Of a DNA stretch of 64,000 bases, positions 22,673 to 35,263 are shown one piece after another. The notes beneath the pieces were generated by a model, which saw only the letters and a list, made by a program, of their open reading frames with translations, was not told the DNA's origin and did not search any database. Each line of letters begins with the position of its first letter. The stretch's first letter is position 1. Origin of the DNA: Chlorokybus atmophyticus (lineage: Eukaryota > Streptophyta > Chlorokybophyceae > Chlorokybales > Chlorokybaceae); assembly GCA_009103225.1 (NCBI GenBank), contig RHPI01003488.1, forward strand, positions 161,427-225,426. The letters run 5' to 3'. Made by a program: the position numbers and the translations under genes.

Positions 22673-25294
22673 ATGGCTGGAGCTGCCGCGTCGGATGCCG
22701 CCGTGCACGCGCTGGCCGGCGCAGGCGGAGGCATTGTTGCGCTGCTCGCTACCTATCCGCTCATGACGGTAATGACATTGACAACCATGATTGTGATAAT
22801 GTCTGCAATTGGTTCGCCTCAAGCTGTCCAATGAGAAAGTTGGGTTGTAGTTGCAATGGGTGTTTATGTAATACCTTGTGTAACGGCTGTGGAGTGCTCC
22901 ATAGTTTGAGCACACAGGGAAGGAGTTAAAGTAATCAGACAACTTTGGACTGCTGCGCAGATAAGTGCAGTTGCTCAGTAGCTTCTGTGACAAGTGGGTG
23001 TCTGAAGTAGTGAGTGGTTTGCGATGTGGTTATTCCTGTTGTTGAGCTGCATTATCTTTTCATTAAACAACTACGGGTCGCAAACATGAAAGGAGTTACT
23101 TTGAACATGGCAAGCCACGAGCCTTCTTTATATGTGTTGGTACAACCTTGCATATGCGTCTGTGGCTGCAGCTAGCATCAGCAAATTCATCAATTTTGTA
23201 TGCATGTGCTGTGTGTGTTAATTCTGCTTGCACACTGGCAGTTGAACCCATGTCTGTCGTTGCAGATCAACACTCTGCAGCAAACTGAAAGGAAAAAAGC
23301 TGCTGCAACAAGTCTCTCTGCTGCGCATTTGGAGGAAATCCAGGAAGAAGCTTGCGCGCCAATCGCCCTGCCGAGCACCAGCGCCTGGAGTCGCATCCTG
23401 CAGGTGGCTGTGGCCTCTGTTTGATGTGTGTTGTTGCTTGCATGGTAGCATATCAGCCTGATGATAAGCTTGCAGGTCATTAGAACTGAAGGATGGACCG
23501 CGCTTTATGCTGGCCTTAAGCCCGCCCTCATTGGGACCACCTGCTCACAGGTTTGGAGTGCAATGGCATTTGCTTGCCAGCAGCTGTTTGCAATGTTGAC
23601 TGCATGTCAGTGGGAGTACTCACATCACAACTCTTATTGCACAGAGCGTGTACTATTACTTCTATTCTCTGTTCCGAAGCTTAGCCATAGCGCAGGCTAG
23701 AACATTGTTGGAGAAGCAGGGCAAGGCAGTGAACCGAGAGCCAACATTGAGCACGTTGACGTCGCTTTGCATAGCTTCACTCGCAGGGTAAGGTTGTAAA
23801 GGCGTCAAAGCGTTGCACTGTCTGAGGTCAACCTATGGAACAATTGCATGCTGGGGAGCATGCACGCATGCACGCACACACGTGCACGCATCACAGTTAT
23901 GGTGGCAGACCACTTGTCACAGCCCTTGTATTGGTTGTAAGATGGGGTTGCCTGCAGGTGCTGCAATGTGCTTTGCACGAATCCGATATGGGTCATTGTG
24001 ACGCGCATGCAGGTAATTGTGAGCTTCCCAGCAGGATGGGCCTTGTGTGGTCTCTAATCGGCGCATGTGCAGGGGCTCGTGTGCATATGACATCCTGCAT
24101 GTTTGCAGGCGCAAAGCAAACATAACGGCACAAAAACTAGCAGCGCAACTGTGGTAGGTGGTAGATGGTTGCAATATGTTATGGCAGTGCCAGTCATCTG
24201 CGGTTGAGATTGGCATGCAGGTAACATACAAACTGATCGCTGTTTGTTGAACAGATAAGAGACCTCTTTGGTGAAGCAGGCGTCCTGGGGTTTTGGAAGG
24301 GCGTGTTGCCTGCACTGATCATGGTATCGAGCACTCATGGTGTTGCATTGTTTCTGGGGGTTCTGTGTTCGCTTCAGCTGGATTTACTTGCACGGTAATG
24401 TGCTTCTTCCATTGGCGCATCAGAACATCTTGCAATGGCCCCATGTGCCTCCTGCAGGTCAGCAATCCTGCACTGCAATTCATGATATACGAGTACCTCA
24501 GCGCCGCAGTGCTCGCCCGTCGGAGGAGGAAGAGTCAGCAAACACACCTCACAAACACAGCCAGTGAGGTAATGTTATCGTTGTACGAGCGCCCTGTTTT
24601 ACTTCACAATTGTTCATGGACGCTGACACACGTGTGCAGGTGTTTTTGAATGGTGCAGCTGGGAAGCTTGGGGCAACATTGGTTACTTATCCGTTTCTCC
24701 TGCTCAAAGTAAGACTTGAAAATGTGGCAAGTGTGTACAATGCACCATCAGCAAGTCCAGGGCAGCCAGCACTAACACGAAGTGCATTGCAGAGTCGATT
24801 GCAAGCAAAGCAGGATGCAACGCTAGAGCGCCCATACACAGGTGATTATCCGTGCTGGTTGTGTTCAGACAATAGGGATATTCCTTATCCCAGCACTGGC
24901 TCAATTGCAACAATGGTGCATTGCAGGAACGCTGGATGCCATTGGCAAGATTGTCCGCAGTGAAGGCGTGCTGGGGTTTTACCATGTGAGTTGTGGTGCA
25001 TGCAACTGCTTTTAGAAATTCAAAACAGGAAGAAAAACTCCATCGGATAACTCTCAATTGATTCTGTGTCAATCTGCTGCAGGGAATGAGCACAAAGATC
25101 GTGCAGAGCGTGCTGGCAGCAGCCATCCTGTTCATGGTTAAGGTAGGCTTACTGCTGAGTTTTTGTGGCTGCTGCGTTGTAGCGTGCTGTGCTGACAGTG
25201 GGTGATGCCTTGACAGGATCAATTGGTTAAGGCTGCAAAAGTGTTACTGTCTGCAAGGTCTACAGGGTTGAGGCGCATTGCGACGGCATTGTAG
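22673..25294 (+). CDS. PXN: peroxisomal NAD carrier (PXN/PMP36 type, mitochondrial carrier family)
   Basis: Twelve exons: 22673-22768, 23266-23403, 23476-23550, 23645-23787, 23958-24012, 24255-24323, 24458-24568, 24640-24708, 24793-24841, 24927-24985, 25083-25142 and 25217-25294; 333 aa with every junction in phase. It closely follows Arabidopsis PXN: HALAGAGGGIVALLATYPL, INTLQQTER, GWTALYAGLKPALIGTTCSQ, VYYYFYSLFR, NVLCTNPIWVIVTRMQ, GFWKGVLPALIM-VSNPALQFMIYEYL, GAAGKLGATLVTYPFLLLK-SRLQAKQ and GMSTKIVQSVLAAAILFMVK. It has three carrier repeats with P-x-[DE]-x-x-[KR]-like signatures (TYPLMT, TNPIWV, TYPFLLLK), weakened as is usual for this subfamily. PXN imports NAD and related nucleotides into peroxisomes for beta-oxidation. 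Confidence 0.96.
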
Positions 25295-27565
25295 CATTGG
25301 TTGTGTATGTGCTTGTGTCGGCCACTGTGTATACAGCTCTATGCCACCAAGTAGAGTCATCCAGTGGACAGTGTATAGTCATTGTTGTGGTTGTTCTTGT
25401 TGTCCAGTAGTGCCATTCCGCTTTGTATCTGGAGAGTGTACACAGCCTGGTGGTGGTCTTGCTGTTGCATGCCCATGTGCTAACTGCTGCATGACATGTT
25501 ATTGGGCAGACTTACTATGCATGTCTAATAGCACGACTTATACCCTATGCATGTGTAACAGAACTGCGCATATCTTGCACAGTGGTCCTTGCCTTTCCAC
25601 AATGCGAGACAAGCCAAGCTCCAGTCAAAAATCAGAAGAGCGTGAATGAGCACATTGGTTATTAATAGGCTGTACACCGTACCCAATATCTGCTGGCATG
25701 TGTAGATAGCAGGCACAACGTATGATGCGTGCATCACCTTTTGCAATCAGTTCTGCAGAAACAGTACACAAAATGCGATGTGGGGTGGCGCATGCATAGT
25801 ACATCCACATAGTGTCACGCTCACACAACATGCACGCAGCAGGTAGCCACATAGGTATGTTATTCTAACCACCGGGTTCATCTACTCCTACCAACTTAGC
25901 TACTTCCTATACTACCGCTACACCCCATCAGTCATGCAAGCATGCATAGTCATCATAATCACCTGCCACACGGGCTGCTGTCAGCAGTTGCTGGCTAGCA
26001 TGGTAACAGCCACAACAGCAGTGACGAGGACTTCCACGCCCTCCTCCCTTCCACCTCCCGCCGCCGCCACACTCCAACTATCGCCCGGCAGTGGCCGCAG
26101 CTGCTGCGACTGCCGTACTGTAGGGCTTCGTCAATTGTACGGCAGCATGCACAGTCATTTATGCATGTGCTGCAGCACTCCCTTGCTGTCGCTGTGTGAG
26201 TGCGACAGTTCATGACGTGTATACTTGTATAATCTTGGGATGCTGCTGCGCGAGCAATACAGGACCATGGGTTGGGCGCATTAGCACAGAGCTGGAGCCG
26301 GCGACGCCGCATGCTGCCCGCACTGTTGTACAAGATCGTGTACTTGACAACGCAGAAGCACCGGCGCACAACAGCAACCACCACATGCACATCAGCGCAC
26401 ACCACGCCAGCTGGTGCATAGTGTATTGCGCGGGGAGCAAACTGCCTGTGCCGCAGAGTGCCCGTGCGAAGGACATGCCCACTCAACCCCACCACCCAAC
26501 CCCACCGACCACCTGCCTAACTGCCACGTAGAGGCCCTGCGCGGTGCAGTGCTGACGTTGGCACTGCACTGCGAGGGTTGGGGTGACAAGAGACGACGCA
26601 GCAGCAGCTGCTGCGCAGAGCTGAGCTGGTGGCGGGAAGGGAGAGCAGGCGGGAGGGAGTCGTCATCCTTGCTGCTGCTGTAGCTGCCGTTGTCAACGCC
26701 AACGAACAGAGCCCGTGTGGGCAGGTAGTGCACTACCTGCCGCATGTATGCATGTCTAACGGGGAGGTCTAGACTAGTGTAGTGTAGTGAGGTGGGAACA
26801 AACAGTGTGTATAGCCCGGTGGTTGTGCTACAATGTGCTTTTTATTAAAACTAACAGCAAAATCGTCACACCAAGCTATGCACTGTCATCCCTGCCTATC
26901 ATTGCACAAGCATACTCACACGCATGTCAGCGGCATGCAAGCACGCCTACACAACTACACTGCCGCAGCTGCCAGCACAGCGTCCGCTTCCGCCGTTGGC
27001 GCCGCCGTCTGGACCGGGCCCCAGCCTGGTACTGCCGCAACGACTGCCGCCCCCCGCTCCAGGATGGTGATGCCCTGGGCGCGCAATGTGCTTGCATGCT
27101 GTTTGGCATGCTGTGAGTGATGTCATGCATGTCTACAACTATTGGCAATATATCCTGTACACATGGTGATTGGAACCGGAGTGCATGAGCATAACTGGCA
27201 TGATGCAGACAAACACCCGTATGCAGGTCAAATGCTGCATAGCAAGGAAGACAAGCGAATGGCACCTACATGGGCTTGACATAGCTGGGTGTTCTTGCTT
27301 TGCATGTGCCGTTGCTATTCTGCTCTGTGCGAGTGGTCAGCAAACACAGCGACGGCGAGGCAAACGGCAGGCTCTCCACATACCGCTATCAGCACTGCCC
27401 ACGATTGGCAGTTGCTGATGTACATAGCTCCAGAGGGGGATACATGCTACTACCTTATGCTAGAGCACTAGTATTATACACTCTATGCTAGCTAGGGCAA
27501 GATCACTGAGAAAGCACGTAAAAACCGGTCCAAAGACACGTTTCGATTGACTTGAACCTGTGCAC
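25295..27565. other. 2.3 kb spacer between convergent PXN and bZIP17/28-like genes
   Basis: Both flanking genes end towards this region. 26000-26700 is GC-rich with open frames on both strands, but none shows family motifs, consistent splicing or plausible codon use. I see no supportable gene; a non-coding RNA cannot be excluded. Confidence 0.5.
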
Positions 27566-29862
27566 CTACTGTACAAGACTTGTCGCTAATGGCAGCACGC
27601 AAGAATAAGTGACATACTTGGCGCTCTCCAGAAGCACCACCACCAGAATGCGCGAGAGGCCACTGCCATCTGAGCCGCTGCCAGGGTTTCCTGCCTTGAC
27701 AGGACCCTCAGGTGGCACCAGGATGGAGACCAGCATCTCTTTCTGCCCATTATCTGGTCTGAACTTGTTGGAGTTACTGCTTGATTCTTGTCCTTGTGCT
27801 CCCTGTGAAGGTGAGGGGGAGGCCGGGGGCAAAGGCACCGCTCCACGGGAGTTGTACGGGCGCATGCTCCGGTGCCGAGGGATGTGTTGCGGTTTGTACA
27901 ACTCAGAACCGGGGGCGTCCAACTCAAAAATCTGTTGACACATAGCCGAAGAGAACATGCCTGCATTTGGGGCGATGAAGCCTGGCGACTGAGGTCTGGC
28001 CAGTGCCACCAATGCCATCTCCTTTAATTTGCTCAATTCGCTTGGTCCCATGGGTATGGCTTCGGAGAGATGCGGCTCTGCTCTGTTGCCAACAGAGCCG
28101 TTCAGGGCGATAGCAACTGTACTGTTACTGTCAATGTCAGCTGTGGCATTGCCACCAGGTGGTAGAGCTTGGGCCATTTTCCTTCTATCCAGGTGGTCGG
28201 CGGTGACTACACCTTCTGTGTGTGAAGCGGGATGTCGAGCATCCCTGGCGACCACTGAGGAGTTGTCTGCGAGAGACATCAGTATGCGTCCACCAGCTCG
28301 CAAATTTTGCTGTCCACTTGGCCATACGTCAACTGCTGCACTTTGTGACGGAATTGTTGGAGAGTTGCCTGCCCCGAGCAACAGAAAGACCAGTCCGAAC
28401 AAACAAAGGACTGCTGCGCCGGCACCAGCAGTGGTCTTCAACCGCTTGCGCTCCCTGTTTTGGGTGCGTTTGGTTTTCGCCGCTGATACAGTACAAGCAG
28501 GCCTGGGAAGTGGCCGCAAGGGCAGACGTGCCGGCATCATTGGCAATCCAGTTCCTGGGGCGTAGTTTGGGTATGGAGCTGGCGCATACGGTGATGCCCG
28601 TTGCTGGAACAGTGCGAGTTGATGCTGCAAAGCAATCATAATAAGTACCTGGTAGCTGAACACAATGCATGGCCTAAATACACGCAATGATGGCTGTTAC
28701 CTGTAGAGCTGCCACTTCTCCCATCAGACGCGCATTAAGGGCATTCAACTTAGCATTGGCCGCAGCTAGGTGCTGCACCTGATCATGCGCAAAACAAGTA
28801 GGGTCACAATAAAAAAGGACAACTCAAATTCACCGAGGCGTCGCGCCGTCAGTATGCACGCGACAACAGCTTGTGGACATAACGATGCATTCACTGGACA
28901 TTGTCAATCCCCGCCGTTTAAGAGCAACTTCCCTAGCACTGAGTCGTGTGTGCCCATTGTCCCAAGACTACCTGCCTGCTATTCTAGAATGACTGCCATG
29001 GTAACGTTTAGCTTCCATCTTATATACCAATTGCTCAAATGTAGAGCTATACATACATGTCGCTGCGGTGATGTGCGTGCAATCAGAAGCGGCATTGGTG
29101 ACAATGCAGCTGGGGGACGGTGTCATGTCGAGAGTTACAGCAGTACAAATGGCTGAAAGAGTGCACGTCCGCTTCAACAGTGTATAGCCGCTACATGGCG
29201 CAACTTGTATGCTCAAGGCGCTTACGGCTTTGCCATCGGGTGCTAATGAAAAACCGCCGCATACAGACCCCGCAATTATTATCGCTGTGTATGTGTAGTA
29301 CGCAGTGCTTAATCTACAATGGTGGCATGCCAGTTGCAACGTGACGTACCTTGCCCTCTAGCTCCTCAACATACACCTTCTTCCGCTGCCGAGAGAGCTG
29401 AGCGCTTTCGCGGTTTTTTAGCAAACGGGCATGCTTGGCGGCTTCGTCCTCCTGCAGAAGAGCAGCAACGGCAGCAGCAGCAGCTTGCGGAGCCGAAGCT
29501 GTCACCACGGGGGAAGAGGTCCCACTTGTTCCAGAGCAATCGCCATGCTTGCGCTTGCCCTGCTCCTCATGCTGCTGCTGCTCGTCGATATCTATGCTGT
29601 GGCTGCTGTTGCTGTAACACTCTGGGCTGCTACTTTCCGACACCAATGACGGCAAGGACAAAGGCGGCGACGACGACGACGGCGAGCCATGCCCGCTAAT
29701 GGAAGGCTTCTCCTCCACTCCGCCCTCGCCCAAAAACTCTGCGGCCCAGTCCACGTCAAGCTGCACGTCCCCAACAACATCACCAACGTCTACAAACTCG
29801 TCCAGCCATCCCCCCAACTCCTCTTCCAACCCCGCCACTCCCACCGCCGCCGCCGACGCCAT
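27566..29862 (-). CDS. membrane-tethered bZIP, bZIP17/bZIP28-like ER-stress transcription factor
   Basis: Three exons, 29862-29350, 28778-28701 and 28624-27566; 549 aa. Acidic N terminus (EELGGWLDEFVDVGD...), then a canonical basic region RLLKNRESAQLSRQRKK and a zipper running across exons 1-3 (YVEELEGK-VQHLAAANAKLNALNARL). A single membrane segment follows at about residues 262-282 (AVLCLFGLVFLLLGAG), then a lumenal tail ending SRILVVVLLESAKYVTYSCVLP, almost the diagnostic C terminus of plant bZIP17/28/49. In plants these move from ER to Golgi on stress and are cut by S1P/S2P to free the bZIP. GGRILM shortly after the membrane span is a possible S1P-like site. The ATG at 29862 opens the acidic domain; the frame extends further upstream without similarity. 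Confidence 0.95.
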
Positions 29863-31048
29863 GGACTCCCACACAACTGCCAGCTGGCAGAGCTGGCGCA
29901 ACCCTAACTCTCGAATCCTAACTCCACAACCACAAATCTCGAACCCGATCATTAACAAATCCAACGATGCTTGGCAGTGGACGCAAAGCAGCGGTTGGAT
30001 TAAGCCGCGCTGCCTGATTAGCAAGTGATGACGCATGCCAGTCAGCTTGTCGACCGCCACGTGGCAACCAGTGGCAGGCCGTACTCTTCTGACGGCTGCC
30101 ACATCACTAATCGCTTGTTGTTTATAGGCCTGCCACCTCAGACCACCGTACATGAGCCAAGAGCTCATTCGTACTATGTAGTACATTGCAACATGAGGCA
30201 GTACAGATGCTGTACGCTTTCCATCTGCCTGCGGTACAGCCTCCAACGAACATCTGACCACTTCCGTACGCTTTACGCCTGCACAAGCGACGGTTCGGAG
30301 CAGCACTCGTACAGACGCGCGGCTATCAGTGGCAATCTGCACTGACACAAAGTACGGTCTTCTGCGTCGAGCGTATACTCTTGTACTAGCGTACGGCATG
30401 TATTTGTTTGGGGAGCGATGGGCGCTGACGGAGCTGTCTGCCTCTGCGTCGTACTTACACACATACACGCATCACGCACAGTCATAAAGTCAGCAAGACA
30501 GGTCTTGGGAGTGACAGCTTGCAGACGCACACAGGACTGAGAGGAGAGTGTTTGGAAGAATTTAAAGGAGTTGAAAGCTGCACGATCAACTTGCCTAGCT
30601 TCGTTCCTGAGTTCTTACGCCCGAGTGCAAAGCTTCGAATCTCAGACTCAACCTCCAGCGTCTTTCCCAAGGTGTGGCGTGGTTGGTGTGTGCAGAAAAT
30701 TGTTGTAACGGCAGTTTGTGAGGTGCAAACGCTTGAGCTCCGTATGAACTGTATGGTGTTCTGGTCGGGCTGTGCGTGCATTTTGTTCTGTGTTGTTGTG
30801 TTGTCCATGTTGACTTTTGCAAGCTACGCCGGTCACGTCTTGCTGTTCAGGTCGCTTGCTTGGTAAGACTTGTCCTTGCGGTGTGTTGTCAAGTTGTGCC
30901 TGTTACACGAAATTGTTGTGTGCTTGGTACTGAGTATATAGATGGAATATGGTGTCTTCGCTGTGCTGATTTGTGGCAAGGTTGTTGTGGTTCTTGTGGT
31001 TGTTGTTGCTGTTACTCATGTTGTTGTCCTTGGCAGCTAGCAGGAAGG
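29863..31048. promoter_or_regulatory. region upstream of the bZIP17/28-like gene
   Basis: Presumed promoter and 5' UTR on the minus side. AACCCTAACTC (about 29901-29911) lies in the 5' flank. No gene seen on the plus side before 31049. Confidence 0.4.
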
Positions 31049-31231
31049 ATGGTGTGCCCAGTGTGCGTGGCGACAGCCATAGCGCAGGCTGCAAGCGTGA
31101 TGGCGGCCGCAAGCTCCTCTGCCATGGTGGCCAAGAAGGTGATGGAGCACACCAGCAAAAGCAGCAAAAGTGCTGATAAAGGAGGGCAGCATCCGCCTCG
31201 GGCACAAACGCCTCAACCAGCTGCCAAGTGA
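31049..31231 (+). CDS. possible 60-aa Cys/Ala-rich membrane microprotein
   Basis: Short frame starting MVCPVCVATAIAQAASVMAA, with a CPVC motif, a hydrophobic/Ala-rich helix and a basic Ser/Lys/Pro tail. A good acceptor (TGTCCTTGGCAG) lies just upstream, so it could be the last exon of a small gene with an untranslated first exon. I do not recognise a named family, and the frame is short enough to be chance. Confidence 0.28.
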   Translation: MVCPVCVATAIAQAASVMAAASSSAMVAKKVMEHTSKSSKSADKGGQHPPRAQTPQPAAK

Positions 31232-32071
31232 CTGGAGAGGAGATGACACACAGCCACGCTTCCCTGCAAGCTTGGTGTACATTAGCCATGTGGACTTAGT
31301 GTACATTAGCACCGTGGCAATTCCGCGACAATGCAACGACAACACACGCATTGGTCTGGGGGAGCGTTGTGGCTCCTTTAGGCGTATAAGCAGGCATGAA
31401 CTGTCCCAACCAGCGGGACATGCCATAGATTGCATAAGAATTGTCAAGAACACGTATAACTCTTGACAAAGGTGTAACATTGGCTAAAGACTTGAAGCCG
31501 ATCCTGTCGCTGCCATCTTGCAGGCGATGCACTTGATGCATGTTAAACAAACTGCAACGTGCACACTGCAGTACTCAGCTTTCGGCACGCTGTTCAACAA
31601 GCTTGGTGTGTACCATTCCTTTCGTAGAGTAACACTGCATGCCTCGCAATGTCTCGCGCTACTGTGTGGTGAGGGTATGCTAGGCCAGTACAGCTTTCAA
31701 CTACTGCAAGAGTTCATTTGCTTCCCGAACAGCGCCTAGGATCCACACCTCCTGTTCAATACCACTAGTAGCCCAACGTGGCACAGCGTCAATACAAGCA
31801 AATAAATGCATAGCATATTGCTACCATGGCTGCACATTGCAATCTCATCACTCGTGCAAATTGATGACTTCTGTGCAACTCGCATACAGCAAACACACAA
31901 GCAATTTAAAGAACAATTGCTGCAGATGCTAATTGCACAAGGTTGCCATGTCTCAAGCTCTACCTTAGGCTTGAACGATGCATTGCAAACATGCCACTGC
32001 CACATACAGTTCAAAGACATATTGTCGCCGGAATACGGAATAACACGTGCCAGCAAACACAAGACGTGCCA
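31232..32071. other. spacer downstream of the VAR3/OZ-like gene
   Basis: No gene seen; presumed 3' UTR of the minus-strand gene. Confidence 0.5.
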
Positions 32072-34477
32072 TCACTCAGCATCCCGATCCGGTGACCTTG
32101 TGCGTCTTCTGCCGTCTGCTTGCCGCCTTCCCGGTTGTGGTCGTGCGCTCCGCCTACCCTCAGAACTGTCATCAGGGGTAGAAAAGTCCCAAGAGTCCCA
32201 AGTTGCCTGTTTTGCTGGTTTGCTGCTGGTTTGGTACTTCCCCTTGACAGAATTAGTCTTGACTTGGCCGTATCGAGCAGTAGAGCTGGACTCGCGGTCA
32301 TCCGCATCGACATCACGAGGCAGAGCTTCTGAACTCTCTGTACCACCGCGGCTTGGCTGCAGTGTAAAGCGCTGACCACTGCGCGGACTGTTAGCACCAG
32401 CATCGGCGCTGCCCTCCCGCACTGTCGAAGAGTTGGCCCTTCGCCTGCTGTATGCTGCGCGGTTGTCGGCCCCCTTTTCATTAATATTCTTTACCTCACC
32501 GTATCGACCAGGACGGCTGGACTCGCGCTTGTGCGCATCAGCATCACGAGGCCGATACTTAGAACTCTCTGATTGATCACGGTTGGGCTGTACTGTATAG
32601 CGCGTAGCACTGCGCGGACTTGCAGCATCGGCATCGGCGCTGCCGTCCCCCACAATTGGAGAGTTGGCCCTTCTCCTGCTGTATGCTTCTCGGTTGCTGT
32701 CGGCCACGCCATTTTGTGCGCCCTCTCTGCGAGGGGGCGGTCCTTGCCTCGACTCTGCACTGGGCTGCCAGCTGCTGTCACGGCTCCGAGGACCCTCTTC
32801 GCGGTCTCCCTCAGGACCCTGGTACCAGCTGTCCGCATCCCAAGAGTTAGAGATGTTGCGAGCTCGTGCACGTTCTGCATACACGCGCTGCCAGTCTTCT
32901 TCCGTCCTGTTTCGCCAGCGATCTTTCACCCTCCTTGGTGCAGGCAGAGCATCGGATTTGGGAGGAGTGGAGTGACCTGCTCAAAATAACAACATCATAA
33001 TTCAATTGTTTAACACTAGCTGCAATGCATGGTTTCGGTGCATGAAGTGGGGCACCAAGGCATGCGCGCTATGTTAAGCTGTGCGACGCAAGCAACAGCA
33101 GGTTGTCTACCTGAGTTGATCAGGCCTTTATCCACACGCCATCCTTGAAAACTGGTAGAGGTGTCTGTTTCATCATCACTGCTATCTTCCTCGGAACGTA
33201 GCAGATCAGCAGCCTTCACCGCCTCATGTATATTGTCAACTTGTTCATGTGAGACACCGGTATCAGCATTAGGTGTTGATGGACCTGGAGCCTGTACAAC
33301 CCACTTTGCAAGGTACTTGACTTTCGCTTCCTCATCAAAAAAGGTCAGGAAGTTGTCAAGGAGGGTGTCCAAAGCCGCAGCAGTCTCGGTAGAGCGTATG
33401 GACATCTTGTACATTATTGGGTCCGTCATCTGCGCCAGTACTACACGTGCAACATCTGCAAAAGCGCCCTCCCCTTGCGCTATTTGGTACGCTCGTTGGC
33501 AATCGATAGCCAGCGGGCACACCTTGCACGTCTGTAGACAAGCAAGCACACTGTAACTGCTACAGCAGTTGCTTGGTTGAAAGCCATAATAACAGTGATG
33601 AACATAGCAATGCTGTCATTGAAAGCAGATGCCACAACACCATGTCTGCAAACAAATGAAGAAGACACGACTGGCAATTGAAATCTGTGTCACTGCACGC
33701 AATGGATGCAAAGTGGAAAGTGCACCTCTACTTCGGAAACCATGAGAAGATCGCGAAGCCTTTTGGCTGCATTCACAACTTTACGCTCGCGAGTAGGACA
33801 GCTGGCCTCTACCAACGGCCGAACCCATTCAGATTTGATCTGCCTGGCAGCAAAGGTGACCTCAGCAAAAGATGTGCACATTAAAGTAACCAACCACAAT
33901 TGAACCAGTCACAATGCAAGCTCTCCATTCAAGGACAGCATCAACTGTTGGCTGCTTACTCAGTCCAGTCACCATCATGCCCTTGAGCCCAGAGCAGGAC
34001 CGCTTTCTTTACGTCGCCATAGTCGCCATACGGCCCAAGATTTACAAGGGCATCACCAGGTGTTGTCCATTTTTCGGCAGCAGCTACAGCTGCAAAGAAG
34101 CCAGCCACGTGCAAGTGGTCAAGAAACTTGCGCCACTTCAGGGCAAGGGCCTTCCTTTGCTGTGCACTGCTTTGTGCCGGAGCCTCTGACTCTTCAGACC
34201 GCTGTTCTCTGTCACTGTCAATGGGTGTCGCAGATTCTTCTGTTGATGCCTTGCTAACACCACTCTCCGAAACAGCCGCTGCCTGTGCTGATAAGCAGCT
34301 CCGCTTTTGTTTTCGACCAGTGACATGCAGAAAGCATGGTGCCAGGTTATGCTGCGACCGGTGAACCAAGTGCCTGTTCTTTATTCTACACGGAAGTCGC
34401 CCTGCTGAAGCAACATACACCAAAGAAGCTGGAATCCCCAGATGCACAGCCGCACTGCGCATCACGCACTGCTGCAT
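32072..34477 (-). CDS. VAR3/OZ-like plastid protein without visible RanBP2 zinc fingers
   Basis: Exons 34477-33960, 33843-33726, 33531-33111 and 32976-32072; 653 aa, in phase. The N terminus (MQQCVMRSAAVHLGIP...) is a likely plastid transit peptide. The middle matches the conserved domain of plant VAR3/OZ proteins, involved in chloroplast development and RNA editing: WRKFLDHLHVAGFF, GPYGDYGDVKKAVLLWA, EASCPTRERKVVNAAKRL, then CKVCPLAIDCQRAYQIA, where plants have a similar C-x2-C-x5-C block. Plant members then carry RanBP2-type zinc fingers; none is visible here. Instead the last exon encodes a charged, Ser/Arg-rich tail with a 77-residue unit duplicated in tandem (DNA about 32686-32456 and 32455-32230; both begin AYSRRRANS). 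Only 23 bases separate its ATG from the stop of the 78-aa ORF upstream. Confidence 0.8.
32230..32686 (-). repeat. tandem 231-bp coding repeat in the VAR3/OZ-like tail
   Basis: Two in-frame units of 77 codons, each opening AYSRRRANS and sharing GSADA, SPRS, QPSR/QPNR, ESS and RYG-V blocks. They are diverged at many positions, so this is an old duplication. Confidence 0.85.
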
Positions 34478-34500
34478 GGGGAGGCTGCGGACTATGTCAG

Positions 34501-35263
34501 TCAACGACTGGTCGCATGCTTCCGCCTCTCAAATTCTGTCTGCCAGCGACAATCAGACACATGTCATCGACCTCAGCTTTGCAGAATGCAGTTAAAGGGT
34601 ACTGCAGTGAGAACACAGACAACCCACAATGCAATGCCTATGGCTTCAACGAGCACGATAATGACACATACCAGTGCCTTGGCCAATTGGTCAACATCTG
34701 GTTTGTACTCTGCGAGCGCACTGTGCAAATGCCACGTAGTTAGAAAATACTCCCGGGTACTTGTACTTCTTTGTCAATCGCCCAGCTCCAGCTTTACACA
34801 GATCGATAGCGACAGAACAAACAGACATCTACTACTCCAATTGAGAGTTGAGACACTGCACGTCTCATGTTTCAGGTCAGGGTTGCAACACCTGGTTGTC
34901 TCCTTGCAAGCACACAGTGTAGCAAGGCGAATGAACGTTGGGTGAAAATATGGCATTGCTTAACCCGCTGTTGTCTGTTTTATGCTATGCAAGCATGTCT
35001 GTGAGAATGCGCTGCTTGTAACATGACATACAGTAGGCAACACAGTGGTTGTTAACCTCAGCACACAAACAAACAACATGGTTGCACACCCAAGTGCGTG
35101 CCCTGCAACCCGACCTTTCCAGCTTGCTGTTTGTCGCTGCGAGCGCGGCGGTGAGGTCGGCGACCAGCTGAGCGAGACTCTTAAGCCCCTGCAGATCAGC
35201 GTCCGATAAGACCTCCTCCGCACCTTCAATCCCGCCGACACCGCCGCCAGAGAGCTGCTCCAT
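34501..35263 (-). CDS. 78-aa helical protein of unknown function, upstream partner of the VAR3/OZ-like gene
   Basis: Three exons, 35263-35115, 34720-34672 and 34539-34501, with matching phases (2, 0). The product is acidic then helical: after MEQLSGGGVGG come LKSLAQLVADLTAALAATNS and EYKPDVDQLAKALTEFERRK, a probable coiled coil of the kind seen in small adaptor subunits. I do not recognise it. The first donor (AG/GTCGGG) is weak. Its stop at 34501 precedes the VAR3/OZ-like ATG (34477) by 23 bases on the same strand, suggesting one bicistronic mRNA; alternatively this is a misread 5' leader of that gene. Divergent from TWD40-2, 351 bp away. Confidence 0.5.

Noticed and set aside
22442-22993. 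Minus-strand open frame of 183 codons opposite the PXN first exon
   Set aside because: It is the antisense shadow of a GC-rich exon and UTR with no similarity to any family.
25934-27420. Several open frames of 80-117 codons on both strands between PXN and the bZIP17/28-like gene
   Set aside because: They overlap each other on opposite strands in GC-rich sequence, show no family motif and do not splice into longer frames.
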